Of a stretch of 64,000 nucleotides of DNA, positions 1-11,592 are shown one piece after another. This DNA is from Sorex araneus (lineage: Eukaryota > Chordata > Mammalia > Eulipotyphla > Soricidae). A model generated the notes under the pieces. It saw only the letters and a list, made by a program, of their open reading frames with translations. It was not told the origin of the DNA and ran no database searches. A program made the position numbers and the translations under genes. Within the stretch, counting starts at the first letter, position 1, and the number at the start of each line of letters is the position of its first letter. The stretch is from the NCBI RefSeq assembly GCF_027595985.1, contig NC_073305.1, positions 114,958,259 through 115,022,258 of the forward strand, given 5' to 3'.

Positions 1-261
1 AAATAAGAAGCAATCAGGAGAAAGATAAAGACTTCATTTGCATATGTCTGCTCTAGAGGAAAAACATACTTTTCATTTTTTCTTGATTATATCAGCAAAA
101 AGCATTCAGAACACAATGTTTTCAAATTACTGCATCAGGTTCTGATAAATTTTAAAGTTGTCATAAAATATTAGTTAAAGAAAAAATGATGAAGGAAAAT
201 CTCCAATTTTTCTGAACTATACCAACTAGTCATATGTTTGTGTTCAGAAAATAAACTTTAG
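1..261. other. AT-rich sequence, nothing recognised
   Basis: No ORF, repeat family or regulatory motif could be supported here. The stretch runs up to the left target-site duplication of the composite element that follows. Confidence 0.5.
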
Positions 262-272
262 AAGTTTTGATG

Positions 273-1171
273 GTGCCGCCAACAGGTCAGCCTGTACCTG
301 TGGGGCAAGTGCATCAGCCTTCAGGCTTCCTGATACTCAAAAATTGCTGCTGTGCCTTTGGCCAAAACCCAACAACTCAGGGCCAAGTTTACCAAGAAAT
401 TAAAGGCCAAAAGTTAGGTATGTGGGAGCCACTCCCACAAACCACCTGCAGTTCAGCTAAACAAGCTCATTTATTGGCCTTATTTCAGAGACACATAAAT
501 CTCGAAAGAGATCAAAAGCCCAGTTAGAGGCAGCAGCGCAGCGCAATGCGGGAGAGCGGGTGTGCACTGCAGGGCATATGCCAATAATTTATTTCTCTGG
601 AAAAGATGGAAACAAGGGCCATGATCCAAAGACATGCAAAAGAATCTCTGAACTGAGCATCTTGCTGCAGAGATGCCTCCGGACTTTAAGTCAGGCCGTC
701 TTCACTGGGGTGCCTCAGATGGAGGCAGGTGCCATCGCTCCATCTGTCCCCTAAAAACCCTGGCAGTCGCCAACTTCCAGAACCCAATGAGAAGTGCAGG
801 TACATGGGTTCAATGACAGAAACCCCAGGCCTCAAGGGATAGGGATGGGCCAGTCTCTCTCCAGACTCTAATTAGCTAAAATTTTAGAATTCCAGGAGCA
901 TGCAGCTGCTTTTGCGGCCGTGCAACATCTTATGCTATTTGTAACAAGCAATACAGAGAGAGTATAGGGGAGATTGCTTGTCATAGAGGCAGGGGGAGGG
1001 TGGGATTGGGGGAGGAAGATACTAGGGACCTTGGTGGTGGAAGATGTGTACTGTTGGAGGGTTGGATGTTCGATCATTGTATGACTGAAACTCAAATAGG
1101 AATGCTTTGTAACTGTGTCTCACGGTGATTAAAGAAAAAAAGAACAAAGTAAATTTTAAAAAAATAAATAA
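273..1171 (+). mobile_element. ORF-less L1 composite: 5' monomer joined to L1 3' end
   Basis: The element is bounded by an 11-bp perfect duplication, aagttttgatg, at 262-272 and 1172-1182. The 5' part (about 273-540) belongs to a CpG-poor unit seen again at 28.2, 39.9, 22.3 and 7.7 kb; it ends near a gagatcaaaagcc motif. The 3' part (about 870-1171) is an L1 3' end: purine-rich, with cattgtatgactgaaact, then ggtgattaaa and an A-rich tail. No ORF1 or ORF2 sequence lies between. The duplication shows that both halves arrived in one retrotransposition event. Identification of the 5' unit as an L1 5' UTR monomer is inference. Confidence 0.7.
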
Positions 1172-1182
1172 AAGTTTTGATG

Positions 1183-3345
1183 CAATATAATACAGTGAAA
1201 ATTGTCCTATCTCAGGAAAGGGGGATGGGAGAATTTCTAAGTGCAGAAATGGATTTCATATGTTCATTGTCTTTGGTTTTGATATATGCTTAATGATATT
1301 GCATTCTAGGAGCAGCTAATTTCCATATAAAGTGTAGCTACTTTCAATTTTACTATGTCTTGTCTGCGGTGGAGGCTTTGATTTGTGTGCCCTAGGCTAG
1401 ACCAGTGCAATGCATAATTTTCTTTAAGTTCTTTCTGTCACACACAATCGGGGAGTTCCAGTGCCAATTATAACACAGATGTTTAGAAAGACATAATCCA
1501 AAAGGAGAAATAACATAAATGGTATCAATAAAGGTTAGAAAAATCAAAGAAAAGGTATCAAAGAGAACCTGATGTCAGCTCCCCTGAATTGTATGCATTT
1601 GCATAGGTCCTCATGAGTTTAGGTCTGTTTTGACGATTATAACAGCCAATGCAAGACTGATAGCAGAGGGAAAACGCTGCAGTCATATCAAAGCATCTGC
1701 CATCACTCAGCTCCGGTGTGATGCTTAGAGCATGCTACCAAGAGTCTTGGTGATGCTCACACCAAGACTCATAGGAGATGTGGCTTATGGAATAGCATAA
1801 GACTTCATCCCCAAATATCTCCTAATGGCATTCTTTCATTTTATCTGCTCCCTCAATTCCCTTTGAAGATGTATGCTTTTGAAGTAGATCAAGGAATTCT
1901 GCTACCTGGAGGGGAATAAAAAATTGAGTCACACAATATCAGCCTATATCATAAATTAATTGCTTTTTTGGATTACCATTTAATGTAAAAAGAAAAGAAT
2001 GAGGACACCTGAATTTTAGACCCAGCCCTGTAACAATGCCCTCAGAGCAAATCATGTATCATTTGAAGCTTCAGTTTCTTCATCTAACAAATGATGAGAT
2101 TTGTCTTACTAGATGGAAATACCAACTTTGTAAGCACCCATAACTTAGTAGCTAAAAGGAATGGGACTCAGGCGAGTTTCATTTTTCTGGGTTTGATGAT
2201 GAGAAAGGGAAAACTGATGAGTCATCTCCAGACAAGTTAACAAATTCTTAGATGCACAGCATTGAAAAATATAAATTGGGAAAGAAAACAAACTTCACAT
2301 TCTATATTTGAGTTATTATATATTTATGGAATATTTTTACTTTAAAAATATTAAAAACTGGTCTTCAAAAATATCTTTGTTGGGTTGGATTTGTAGTATC
2401 ACTATAAAAATTTTAAAAGAAATTATGTGACCTCATCCTTATTGTACATTCTGTAGGATTATCTTGTAAGATGATCATTACTAGGAGCTAGGGGCTCTCA
2501 AGCATATACATTAAATAATTTTCAGAATTTTTCAATCATATTCATTAAATAAGCAATTACATATACCTATATACATATATGTTTTCTGTATTCCCTCTGC
2601 CATAACAGGCTCCTCTTTATTTAGTCACTAGACTCACTGGACAGGACAATCCTCTCTGTATACTACAGGGCATATGTCAGGAAAAAATTCTGTACATTTG
2701 TATCTTAATTTCATTGCATTTTAATGGGTATAATTTTATTTATTTTGATAAGCTTAATTTTATTATACTTTAATAAGTTTAACCACAAAGAGATTCAGGA
2801 AAGTGAAGTTACCAAGCTAGATTTAGGCACTCTAAAGTGAGCTAAACTTTGCCAGGTTTCTTCAGAGCTAGAAGTAGAGGTTTATGTGTTAGAACTTAGA
2901 TAAATCCAGGTAGCAGAAATGAGAGAAAGGAGTAAAGTGAAGAAGGATGGAGTAATGCCCCTGCTCAGATACATGCCTTATTTAATTGGCTGCCCACAAG
3001 AAATTCACACCAGGTCCATCCATTTAGGCTGAGTCAGTTAGAGAAAGAGTGATAGAGGAATATGCATTTGTTGAATAGATCTGTCCCCCACTGATTAGAG
3101 ATTGATCTCGTGGAATGGAATGTTCACCGCCCCGCCTCCCACCCCAGCAACGTAAGTCTGGACAAATTTAGGCCTATGTGCACGACCCTGTGAAGTCCTG
3201 AATTGTGGTGTCAATCCAAGAAGCTTTGGAGTGGGACAAGAAGAGTCAGTTTGTACCTATGTGAACCCCACCTGAGAGACTATACTAAGTGATATAGTCT
3301 GGAAGAAGACAAGGTGAGGTGAAGACAGGAAATGAAAATAAAAGG
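1183..3345. other. AT-rich stretch without recognised genes
   Basis: Read on both strands. I see no coding potential beyond short random ORFs, no SINE head and no L1 tail. A small imperfect hairpin lies near 1737-1772 around accaagactc. Ancient diverged repeats cannot be excluded by eye. Confidence 0.45.
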
Positions 3346-3348
3346 TAT

Positions 3349-3604
3349 GTACTGGACTGGAGCAATAGTACAGCAGGTAGGGTGTTTGCCTTGCATGCAG
3401 CCGACCCAGGTTCAAATTCTCCATCCCTCTCAGAGAGTCAGGCGAGATACTGAGAGTATCTCATCCGCACAGCAGAGCCTGGCAAGCTACCCGTGGCGTA
3501 TTCAATATGCCAAAAACAGTAACAACAAGTCTCACAATGGAGATGTTACTGGTGCCCACTCCAGCAAATAGATGAACAACGGGATGACAGTGTTACAGTG
3601 TTAC
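3349..3604 (+). mobile_element. Type A SINE (RTE-tailed), near full length
   Basis: tRNA-like head with A- and B-box-like motifs, body with ggcaagctacccgtggcgta, then the 3' module with gtctcacaatggagatg and a repeated acagtgtt tail instead of poly(A). The ORF over it is incidental. Confidence 0.85.
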
Positions 3605-3609
3605 TGTAA

Positions 3610-3845
3610 ATCACCAAACACGTACCAATTTACACTTCCACCACCATGCAAAGGTGTCCTCCCCTATACTTGCAATCAGGGCTTTACCAGCATTATAGTG
3701 AATGTTGGTATTATTCCCTTTCCTTTTGTTTTTCTATATCTCAGAGGTTGAATACCTTTGCATAAGTTTGCTATCCTTTTTATTTGGTCTTCTGAGATTT
3801 GTCTACTGCATTCTTTCCCTTTTCTCTGTTGTGTTGTTCTTCTAG
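3610..3845 (-). mobile_element. Old L1 3' fragment, antisense
   Basis: The + strand resembles the reverse complement of the L1 ORF2 3' region (caatttacacttccaccacc, then a T-rich segment with gcataagtttgctatcc). It is strongly diverged. It is interrupted on its right side by the younger L1 end at 3863. Confidence 0.4.
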
Positions 3846-3862
3846 GCCTAGGCCTCACTTTA

Positions 3863-4240
3863 TTTTTTATTTTTTTTAAATTAATTTATTTATTTTTAAT
3901 TCGTGAATCACCCTGAGGGCACATTTACAGATTTATACACTTTTGTGCTTATGCTTCCCTCATACAAAGTTCGGGAACCCATCCCTTCACCAGTGCCCAT
4001 TCTCCACCACCAGTAAACCCAGCATCCCTCCCACCCTCCCCGATCCCATCTCCCCCCACCCCACCCTGCCACTGTGGCAGGGCATTCCCTTCTGTTCTCT
4101 CTCTCTAATTAGCTGTTGTGGTTTGCAATAAAGGTGTTGAGTGGCCACTGTGCTCAGTCTCTAGCCCTCATTCAGCCCGCAACTCCCTTCCCCCATATGG
4201 CCTTCGACTACATTATAGTTGGTGATCCCTTCTCTGAGTT
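3863..4240 (-). mobile_element. 5'-truncated L1 3' end, antisense
   Basis: A perfect 17-bp duplication, gcctaggcctcacttta, flanks it at 3846-3862 and 4241-4257. Read on the minus strand it has the typical tail of the local L1s: ggtggagaatgggcactggtg, then a terminal signal and A-rich tail (the T-rich start at 3863). A short TCTCTC tract sits at the position that is expanded to a microsatellite in other copies. Confidence 0.85.
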
Positions 4241-4880
4241 GCCTAGGCCTCACTTTAAAAAACAGAACAAGAGTACTACGCCATGAAGTTCACTTTCATG
4301 GAGTTTTGTGAATATTCTCTTATCATCTGAAATACTATTATGCTGCTTTCCACTTGACCAGTTTCCGGCATTTAGTCTGAAAATGATGCAGTACTTACTC
4401 ACAAATATAGTCTTTGTATTTTTGAAATTGCTGTATTTTTCAGAGTTAGAGTTAGAGCCCATTATATTTAATGGGTAATAGAAGATATGGTTTTTATTTA
4501 AGGATGAGTGCATTTTATTTACAAATTATTTTCAGACGGAAGTTACAGTTTTAAACCCTTCTTCTCATTCTTTGTTCTTTGGAATAATGACTGCATATAC
4601 TTTTTTTTTCCTGGCAGAGAAATCTATTATCCTGTCATAGTCCAACTCCACTCTTATTGCTCCTTGTTAAATGGCTTCTGAAAGACTACAAGGACTTTTC
4701 TGTAACCTGCTCATGATATCACTTCAGCTCAAATAGTGCAACTGCCACTTATGATTTTGTCATTCAGTTATCAACCAACTAAGCAAGGTCCTCTTAGTTT
4801 TTTCCCTTGTTCTACAAATCCAACTTTTTGCTCTTTTCTGCCCTTTCACTGTCATAATAAGTGCAAGTACCTGGAGCTTC

Positions 4881-5112
4881 ACTGTATCACTGTCATCCCA
4901 TTGCTCATCGATCTGCTGGAGCGGGCACTAGTAACATCTCCATTGTGAGACTTGTTGTTGCTGTTTTTGGCATATCGAATATGCCACGGATAGCTTGCCA
5001 GGCTCTGCCGTGCGGGCGTGATACTCTCAGTAGCTTGCCAGGCTCTCTGAGAGAGGCGAAGCAAGGTCGGCCACGTGCAAGGTAAAGTCCCTACCCGCTG
5101 TGCTTTCCCCCA
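4881..5112 (-). mobile_element. Type A SINE, antisense
   Basis: Reverse complement of the type A SINE: it starts with the actgtatcactgtcat tail and ends in the tRNA-like head (ctacccgctgtgct). It lies 13 bp from an oppositely oriented copy, making a long inverted repeat. Confidence 0.85.
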
Positions 5113-5125
5113 AGTATTTTTTTAA

Positions 5126-5330
5126 GGGCTGGAGCGATAGCACAGCCCACCCGGGTTTGATTCCTCTGCCCCTCTCGGATTGCCTGGCAAGCTACCGAGG
5201 GTATACCTCCCACACAGATACCCGTGGCGTATTCGATATGCCAAAAACAGTAACAACAAGTCTCACAATGGAGACATTACTGGTGCCCGCTTGAGCAAAT
5301 CTATGAACAATGGGATGACAGTGATACAGT
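5126..5330 (+). mobile_element. Type A SINE with internal head deletion
   Basis: It begins gggctggagcgatagcacag and then jumps to ccacccgggtttg, so about 30 bp of the tRNA-like head between A and B boxes is missing. The body and 3' module are complete, ending gacagtgatacagt. Confidence 0.85.
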
Positions 5331-5339
5331 CATTTCTTT

Positions 5340-5943
5340 TAAAAAAGTGCATTAATGAAAAACAAAAATGCAGAAAAACAGTAAAGACTTTTCTTAAGGA
5401 GGCTGCTCTGAACAAGGTCATCACAATTATAAAAGATAAATTCTGAAGGAGATGTTATGTGATTTTATAATTGAGTATTGATTATAAAAACTAAATTGGA
5501 TAAGTCTGATTGTCTAACTATGGGTTAAAACAAAATACTGAATGAGTAATTGCGTACATGTCACTTATAAAAGTATCTTCTAGCAGCATAATTCCTAGAT
5601 AAGTCTTTCTTAGACAAACAGGATTTATGAATAATTTCTTTTGAACATTAAAAAGTTTGGATGTGAGTCAGGAGAAAACAACCAACTTACAATTCCAGGT
5701 TATACTATATTGGCCAGAGATGATCCTGTTTCCTTTATCTGAGTGATAAGGTCAAAGAGAAGTCTTGATGAGGAACCTGGAAGGAAAAGTGCTTTTCCCT
5801 AAGCAAGAACCCAGGAAGATATTCTATCTTCGCTTCTCTGTGTGCTATTGTGTATGATAATTATACCTTATGTGACTAGTTCTTACATACCTTATGTGTC
5901 TGAGTCTCTGATGGTGCCATTGAGCCACTGAATGAATTCACCT
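5340..5943. other. No recognised feature
   Basis: AT-rich sequence between two SINEs. Only short ORFs without recognisable domains; no L1 or SINE signature seen. Confidence 0.4.
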
Positions 5944-5960
5944 TAGAAGTTGCCCTGTCT

Positions 5961-6129
5961 CAGGCAGCAGGTAGGGCGTTTACCTTGCACACGGTGGCCC
6001 AAGTTTGATCACTGGCATCCCATATGATTCCCCAATCACAATCAGGAGTAATTCCTGAGTGCAGAACCAGGACTAACCCCTGAGCATTGCTGGGTGTGAC
6101 CCAAAAAGCAAAAAAAAAAAAAAAAGAAA
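5961..6129 (+). mobile_element. Type B SINE, 5'-truncated
   Basis: It lacks the first bases of the head and ends gtgtgacccaaaaagc plus poly(A). Flanks agaagttgccctgtct (5945-5960) and agaagttgcccagtct (6130-6145) form a duplication with one mismatch. Confidence 0.85.
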
Positions 6130-6145
6130 AGAAGTTGCCCAGTCT

Positions 6146-6750
6146 CTAGATTTTCTCTTATTTTGATTGTCATCAATTTGAGTTGAAACTCTGTTTTCAT
6201 AAACCAATGCAACTAAGTTCCTTTTCAACTGGGTCATAAGGTTATGGAATTAATCTGGAGCATTAACCCTTTTCTTATAAGGTCCAGAGAAATTATTTAT
6301 TGAACTGGCATATTTTCAGACTCGAAAAAGCAGTTTTCAAATTTTTTCAGAATAAAAACCACAAGACTCACCGTCTGTTTCCCAAGTGCCTTGTGATCTT
6401 AGGCAAATTGCTTTATTGTTTCTGAGCTTTGATTCTTTTTTCAACTTTAACATAGACATAATAAACATAATAAATATGGATGTTGTTATTTCATTGTTTA
6501 CTTTAGAATTATATAGCATTCTGTATATGTTATGATTATTTTTCAGTTGTAATGTGGACATAATCATGATGATATAGTTATTATAAGAAATAACGGAAGA
6601 TAACAATTAGACAAAGTTGAAAGTGACCTGAATGTCTTCTAGATTTCTTAAGCAGAGAAAATAAGTGCTAATGTGATAAATATTGCTGATTTTATACAAA
6701 TCAGCATTTATAAGTTAATAATCTAATTATAATCATTCTTTTTAACTTTA
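6146..6750. other. No recognised feature
   Basis: AT-rich sequence with no supported gene or repeat. The 89-codon minus-strand ORF here is low in complexity (Ile, Met, Asn) and has no domain signature. Confidence 0.4.
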
Positions 6751-6754
6751 GTTA

Positions 6755-6945
6755 AACACAGGATTTACAAAGCTGTTCATAATACAGTTGTTACAGGCTT
6801 TTCATGTTCCTACACCAGTTCCACTGTCGGTGTGACCTTCCCTCCACCATTATCCCCATTTTCCCAACCACTTTTCCAAGCCTGCCCTTATAGCAGCCAT
6901 ACAATAGTTTGTTTCATATTATTGCCTACAACCAAGTGGTTGAAG
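6755..6945 (-). mobile_element. L1-type 3' tail, antisense, diverged
   Basis: Antisense tail with gctgttcataat, then cctccaccattatcccc and a Pro-rich-looking CCC block ending near gcagccatacaatag. This order matches the minus strand of the L1 3' ends elsewhere in the window. No duplication was found. Confidence 0.5.
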
Positions 6946-7206
6946 GAATTATCAAAAATACTTGAGCAAAAGAAAATTTGTGAGAGTTGTTTTATCTAAC
7001 CATGGGGTTGTTAAGTCTTTGAGAATTTAATAAGCTGTTCACCACCAGTTGAGCCTTCTGTTTTTGTTGAGTTTTGTTGGCTTCTATGCTACTTTATCTA
7101 ATTTTGTGTGCTCCTACTGTAATTTCATTACTGTGAGATTTGGAGGTGACATGGCAGTGTGGTCCACAAACTTCAGGATCTATAAAACTGAGGTGAGTCT
7201 GCAAAG

Positions 7207-7239
7207 ATTTTTTTTATTTTTTGCTTTTGAGCCACACCT
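7207..7239 (-). mobile_element. Type B SINE 3' stub, antisense
   Basis: The short stretch ttttttgcttttgagccacacctgg matches only the 3' end of the type B SINE in reverse. It is a very truncated copy or remnant. Confidence 0.4.
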
Positions 7240-7465
7240 GGAAGTTCTTTTTTTTCTTTTTAGTTAAGTTACCATATAATAGACCATTATAAAGCTACTC
7301 ATAACTTGGTTTTGTTTTTACAATGTTCCAACACCCATCCCTCTGCCAGTGTAAATTTCCCACCTTCAAAGTCCCCAGTTTTCCCCCTCTCACCATCCCA
7401 CCACCCTCCAACACCTAAACACCTACCATCCTACCATTCCCCCAACCTGCCTTCATGGCAGTAAC

Positions 7466-7473
<8 letters not shown>

Positions 7474-7519
<46 letters not shown>

Positions 7520-7520
7520 C
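7474..7520. repeat. (TC)n(TA)n microsatellite
   Basis: About 24 bp of TC followed by about 22 bp of TA, embedded in an antisense L1 3' end. Confidence 0.95.
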
Positions 7521-8344
7521 ACATATGCATATATATATCTCCTTTTGTACATTATGGTTTGCAATACAGTTACTAGGTATTCATCATGTTTCCTCAGGGA
7601 ATTCACTATTTTTATTGGGAAGGTACAGCTGGAGAAGCTTTTTTAACTGAGTGGCAGCTTTGGGGTGTGGATGTGACTGCTGGGGCTCCAGGAGTACAGG
7701 GAGGTGGGGGAGAGGAGGTAGCCAATTCCAATTCCAAGAAAGCTGGAGATTTCAGTCACAGAACCCAACATACCCAAATTTTCAGCAAATTAATATCTCA
7801 GTGAGGTCTGTCCCAAGACGGTGGAGTCTGGCCCAGGGCATGATGGTGATTTTGGCTTGTGGGGGCAAGCGGTTCTGTTTGAACGTACACTGGGTTAACC
7901 CACCCCTGCCCAATGTGCCCTGGGTTATTAAGCCATGTGCAGGTCCAAGATTTCCTGTGGCTTTTGATCTCTTTCGAGTTTTATTTATAAGTTTCTTTGG
8001 TAAAAAGCCATGGTCAATGGGCTTGAATGGCGGAGTCAGAGGTGGTGTGTGGGCGTGGCTCCTGTATACCTAAATTTTGGCAGCTTAATTTCCCAGAAAA
8101 CTTGGTTTGGAGTTATGAGAGTCCAGCTAAAGGCACAATGGCGAATCCAGGGCATCAGGAAGCTGGAGGGCACCATCAGGCTGCTGATGCTGTTGCCCCA
8201 TTAGACCAGGCTGACACTAGGTCCCAGTGGTCACAGCAGCACTGGCCCTGGCCAGGACAAGGACTGAGGCCAGAGGAGTTACTGTTTGCCGTTCAGTCAC
8301 TCAGGGAAAGCCACAACCATCCACCCAACAAAACCTGACTAAAG

Positions 8345-8513
8345 AGGGGCTGGAGCGATAGCACAGCAGGTAGGGAGTTTGCCTTGCATGCGGCCGACCC
8401 GGGTTTGACAATGATCCTTATGGTTCTCCAAGCACTGCCAGGGGTAATTCCTGAGTGCAGAGCCAGGAGTAACCGTTGTGCATCTCTGTGTGTGGCCCAA
8501 AAAGGAAAAAAAA
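8345..8513 (+). mobile_element. Type B SINE
   Basis: Complete head, body with ccaggggtaattcctgagtg and an A-rich end. Flanks cctgactaaag (8334-8344) and cctgaccaaag (8514-8524) form a duplication with one mismatch. It is inserted into the antisense L1 composite. Confidence 0.9.
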
Positions 8514-8806
8514 TCCTGACCAAAGGCCACTCGATCCTGTCTTCAGGTGCCGAGGCCTCCTGAGTTTGCACCCCCACCACCCCAATGGTGGGAACCTGAG
8601 GCACCCCCTCAATTCCAGGACCCACACTCTGCTGCAAAGGTGCCAGGATGGACCCAAAGAGCACTAGTAATTCATGCCAAAATCCTGCCACCTTGGCAGA
8701 CTACAGCCGATAGCTCTGTCAGCGTTTAACATTGTGCATCTGGTGCCAGTGTTGTCTTCTTCATATGCCCCACTCTGAACACTGAGATTTTTCACTTAGA
8801 GGCACT

Positions 8807-8983
8807 TTTTTTTTTTTTGCTTTTTTGGGGTCATACCCGGTGATGCACAGGGTTTACTTCTGGCTTTGTATTCAGGAATTTCTCCTGGCAGTGCTCAGGG
8901 GACCATGTGGGTTGCTGGGAATCCAAACCAGTTAGGCTGCGTGCAAGGCAAACGCTCTACCTGCTGTACTATCACTTCAGCCT
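8807..8983 (-). mobile_element. Type B SINE, antisense
   Basis: Starts with a poly(T) tract and tttgcttttttggggtca, and ends in the reverse head ctgtactatcacttcagcc. An 8-bp duplication, gaggcact, lies at 8799-8806 and 8984-8991. Confidence 0.85.
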
Positions 8984-9054
8984 GAGGCACTCTTTTTGAC
9001 CAAGAAGAATTAAAGATAGAAGAATTAAAGGGTACTGACATTCATTCACACAGA

Positions 9055-9450
9055 AATGTTATGACCCCACCGGTCAGCTTTTCAAAGCGCTGAGAGCTGC
9101 CGCCAATCTGCCAGCTCTGGTGCCCGCCACTGCTGCCATCTTCTGCAGAGATTCTTACTGAAGCACTGAAGTTAGGCTATAGGCTGTTGGCATGGTGGCA
9201 GCAGTGACATGTGTGTGCCAAGGCTTTGGCAGGGTAGGGCTTTCAGTCCAACCCCCAACCCCCCACTCAAAAGTGCCCAGAGATTTTTTATTGGGAGGGG
9301 GTACCATTGCGTCCATGAATTTCAGCTGTTTGGCTTGCATCTCCTCAGAGATTTGGTTAGTGAATATGAAGAGAGGCCAGTGGGTAAGTTGACATGGTGG
9401 CATCTATAAGAAGTGGCTGTGGCTTCTGGGGCTCCCAGAAGAACAGTGGG
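9055..9450 (-). repeat. Probable CpG-poor L1 5' unit, antisense, diverged
   Basis: Weak similarity to the minus strand of the monomer at 22.2-22.5 kb (ttgacatggtggcatct against ttacatggtggcagaa; ggctgtggcttctggggctcc). Short ORFs on both strands overlap it and have no recognisable domain. Confidence 0.35.
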
Positions 9451-10680
9451 TGGGAGGTTCTATGAATTCTTCTGTCTTCAGTTCCTTAAAGCAATTATTA
9501 ACAGTTGTTTTCTAAATAAATGAAACTAGTTATTTTTCCAACAGTGAATACTTTCCTCATCAATATAAAATTTATGCCCTACTGTTTTGTTTCCATCCAT
9601 TTCTCTGTACACAAGTTCTCTTTATCTCTATCTCAAACTATAGCATAATATTTTTAAATGTATTTAAAATGACAAACTCAATAAATGTAGTGTCAATTAC
9701 ACACCATTTACTGTAAGATACCAAATGTGAAAAACATACATCTTAGAATTGACGTAATAGAATGTTCATGAAATGACTCCCAGAGATATTTGGAGGGGTC
9801 AAGAAAGAGCAAATGTCCTGGTGTTTAACATCGTGCATCATTCAAATGAAAAGAATCAGCTAATTGTGTAAAAATGCTTTTAAAAATACAGATAAGTGAT
9901 TTGAAAAGGTAATTTAAAGAAAAATACCATTTTCCCTCTACCAAATTAAGAAAGACTCAGAAGATAAAAAACATTCAATTTGGTGCAATAAAAGAGAAAT
10001 GGACATTTTCAGGTACTGCAAGTATTAATTTTTATGGAAGAAAGCTCTAAGGCCTCCCTGACTTTATTTCTTTTGTACTTGGGTACTTGACAGAATAATT
10101 TGTTTGACCTTAATTTCACTATCTAATAGAAAATACAGAAAAGTACAGGCAATGAGGTGAGAAAAATATTAAAAACTGGCACTGAGTTCTTAGGGAGAAA
10201 ATAGTCTTTGGGAAGGTTCTAAAAAATGTGTGTGACTGGAGGATCTCAACACCCATTCTTGAACCTCAGACCCTGAGTGTGGACTTCCAAGGACAAGGGA
10301 AGGGTGACTGCTTTTTATGAGGCAGTGTAGAGCCACTGACACTCTATAGAAGGGAGAAAGCAGCTGACAGAAGAAGGAAGGAAGAAGTGAGGGAGGAAAG
10401 GCATAGAGAGGGAGGAAGTTAGGGCAGACAATTCATAGCTGGAAGCAAAAGCACTGAACTTTAAGAATGGTGGTGTTAGGGAAAGAGGGGGCCAAAAAGG
10501 CCTAATTGGAGCAGTTCTATGAGGAGTACTGTAGTCTCAAAGTAAAGAATGCGTCACAACCAAGAGAAGCAAGGCATCCCCCAGGTATGAGAAAATTTAT
10601 CAACGAAAACTGCCATCACCCAAGAGATTCAAATCTGCAGAACAAAGAATTTTGGACAAGTTCACAGCTAAGGAACATTT
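9451..10680. other. Unassigned stretch; purine-rich patch
   Basis: No gene recognised. 10360-10440 is rich in GAAGGA/GAGGGA purine runs on the + strand. Confidence 0.4.
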
Positions 10681-10684
10681 TCCC

Positions 10685-10687
<3 letters not shown>

Positions 10688-10755
<68 letters not shown>
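10688..10755. repeat. (TG)n microsatellite
   Basis: Uninterrupted TG dinucleotide tract of about 68 bp. It generates the artefactual Cys-Val and His-Thr ORFs on the two strands. Confidence 0.98.
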
Positions 10756-10756
<1 letters not shown>

Positions 10757-10839
10757 TGGAGGGCAGGGCGAGTGAACTCGAGGGAGGGGAGAAGCAGAAA
10801 CTGAACAAGAAATGGGGTCAGCAAGTCTGGCAAGTTCAT

Positions 10840-11083
10840 CACTGTCTCTGTCACTGTCATCTGTTGCTCATCAAATTGCTCGAGCAGGCACCAGTAACGT
10901 CTCCATTGTGAGACTTGCAGTTACTGTATTTGGCATATCGAATATGCCATGGTAGCTTGCCAGGCTCTGCCATGTGGGCAGGATACTCTCGGTAGCTTGC
11001 TGGGCTCTCCGAGAGGGGTGGAGGAATCGAACCCGGATCAGCCATGTGCAAGGCAAATGCCCTACCCGCTGCACTATCGCCTT
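10840..11083 (-). mobile_element. Type A SINE, antisense, full length
   Basis: Perfect 10-bp duplication gcaagttcat at 10830-10839 and 11084-11093. The repeated cactgtctctgtcactgtc tail is on the left and the tRNA-like head on the right. No poly(A) or poly(T) is present. Confidence 0.92.
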
Positions 11084-11592
11084 GCAAGTTCATAGTGGAC
11101 AGAAAATACCAATCTAAGGAGGCAGAGTGCTGAAGGCGAAGGACTTACAGGATATTGGTTTTATACTGGAACTTTCTAAGTGCAAAGAAGACTTGGGTCA
11201 TATTGAACCCAAAAGGGAGCTACCCCAGCTTTAGCAGAGAGCGACCATTTCTGAAGTGAGTCACGCCCCATAGGGTGGCTGTCTCTGCTTCCTCTGACTG
11301 GCTCATTTCAAAGCTCAAGCTGCTCCCCCCCTCCCAGATAGATTTGTGCCAAAGTGCTGAGTAGTTACGGTTTCCAAAGAATCTAGTTTTATACTGTAAC
11401 TCATGAATTGTGAAGTCTTGAGACTTGATAAACCAAATAAAAGATGGTTCCACCACTCAGGGCTTAGTCTGGCATCAGCCTTGACTGAGGTCAGCCCTGC
11501 TCATTATAATCACAACCCGACAGCCTCCTTGGGCCTGGGCCTGCCTGACAGACACAGCCTTGCCCTGCCCTGACAAACTAAGAAACTTTGAC

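Larger units (their letters stand above)
7240..8745 (-). mobile_element. Antisense L1 composite: monomers plus L1 3' end
   Basis: On the minus strand this reads as about two copies of the CpG-poor 5' unit (roughly 8745 down to 7620) followed by an L1 3' end (about 7610 to 7240), again without ORF1 or ORF2. A (TC)n(TA)n tract at 7474-7520 lies at the L1-tail GA site. A type B SINE (8345-8513) interrupts the monomer part. The outer boundaries are approximate because I found no duplication. Confidence 0.5.

Noticed and set aside
3332-3571. Many 60-100-codon ORFs with motifs such as FDMPKTVT, SLTMETLLVPA or LPCTWPT
   Set aside because: These are translations of the SINE consensus in different frames (also at 5180, 10857, 20832, 51876, 53455, 56102) and carry no protein function.
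8293-8691. 132-codon minus-strand ORF
   Set aside because: It crosses a type B SINE and the antisense composite; the frame continues across an insertion boundary and has no domain.
10690-10911. Cys-Val-rich and His-Thr-rich ORFs
   Set aside because: Translations of the (TG)n tract; the same applies to 37267-37467, 39242-39496 and 40482-40718 in other microsatellites.
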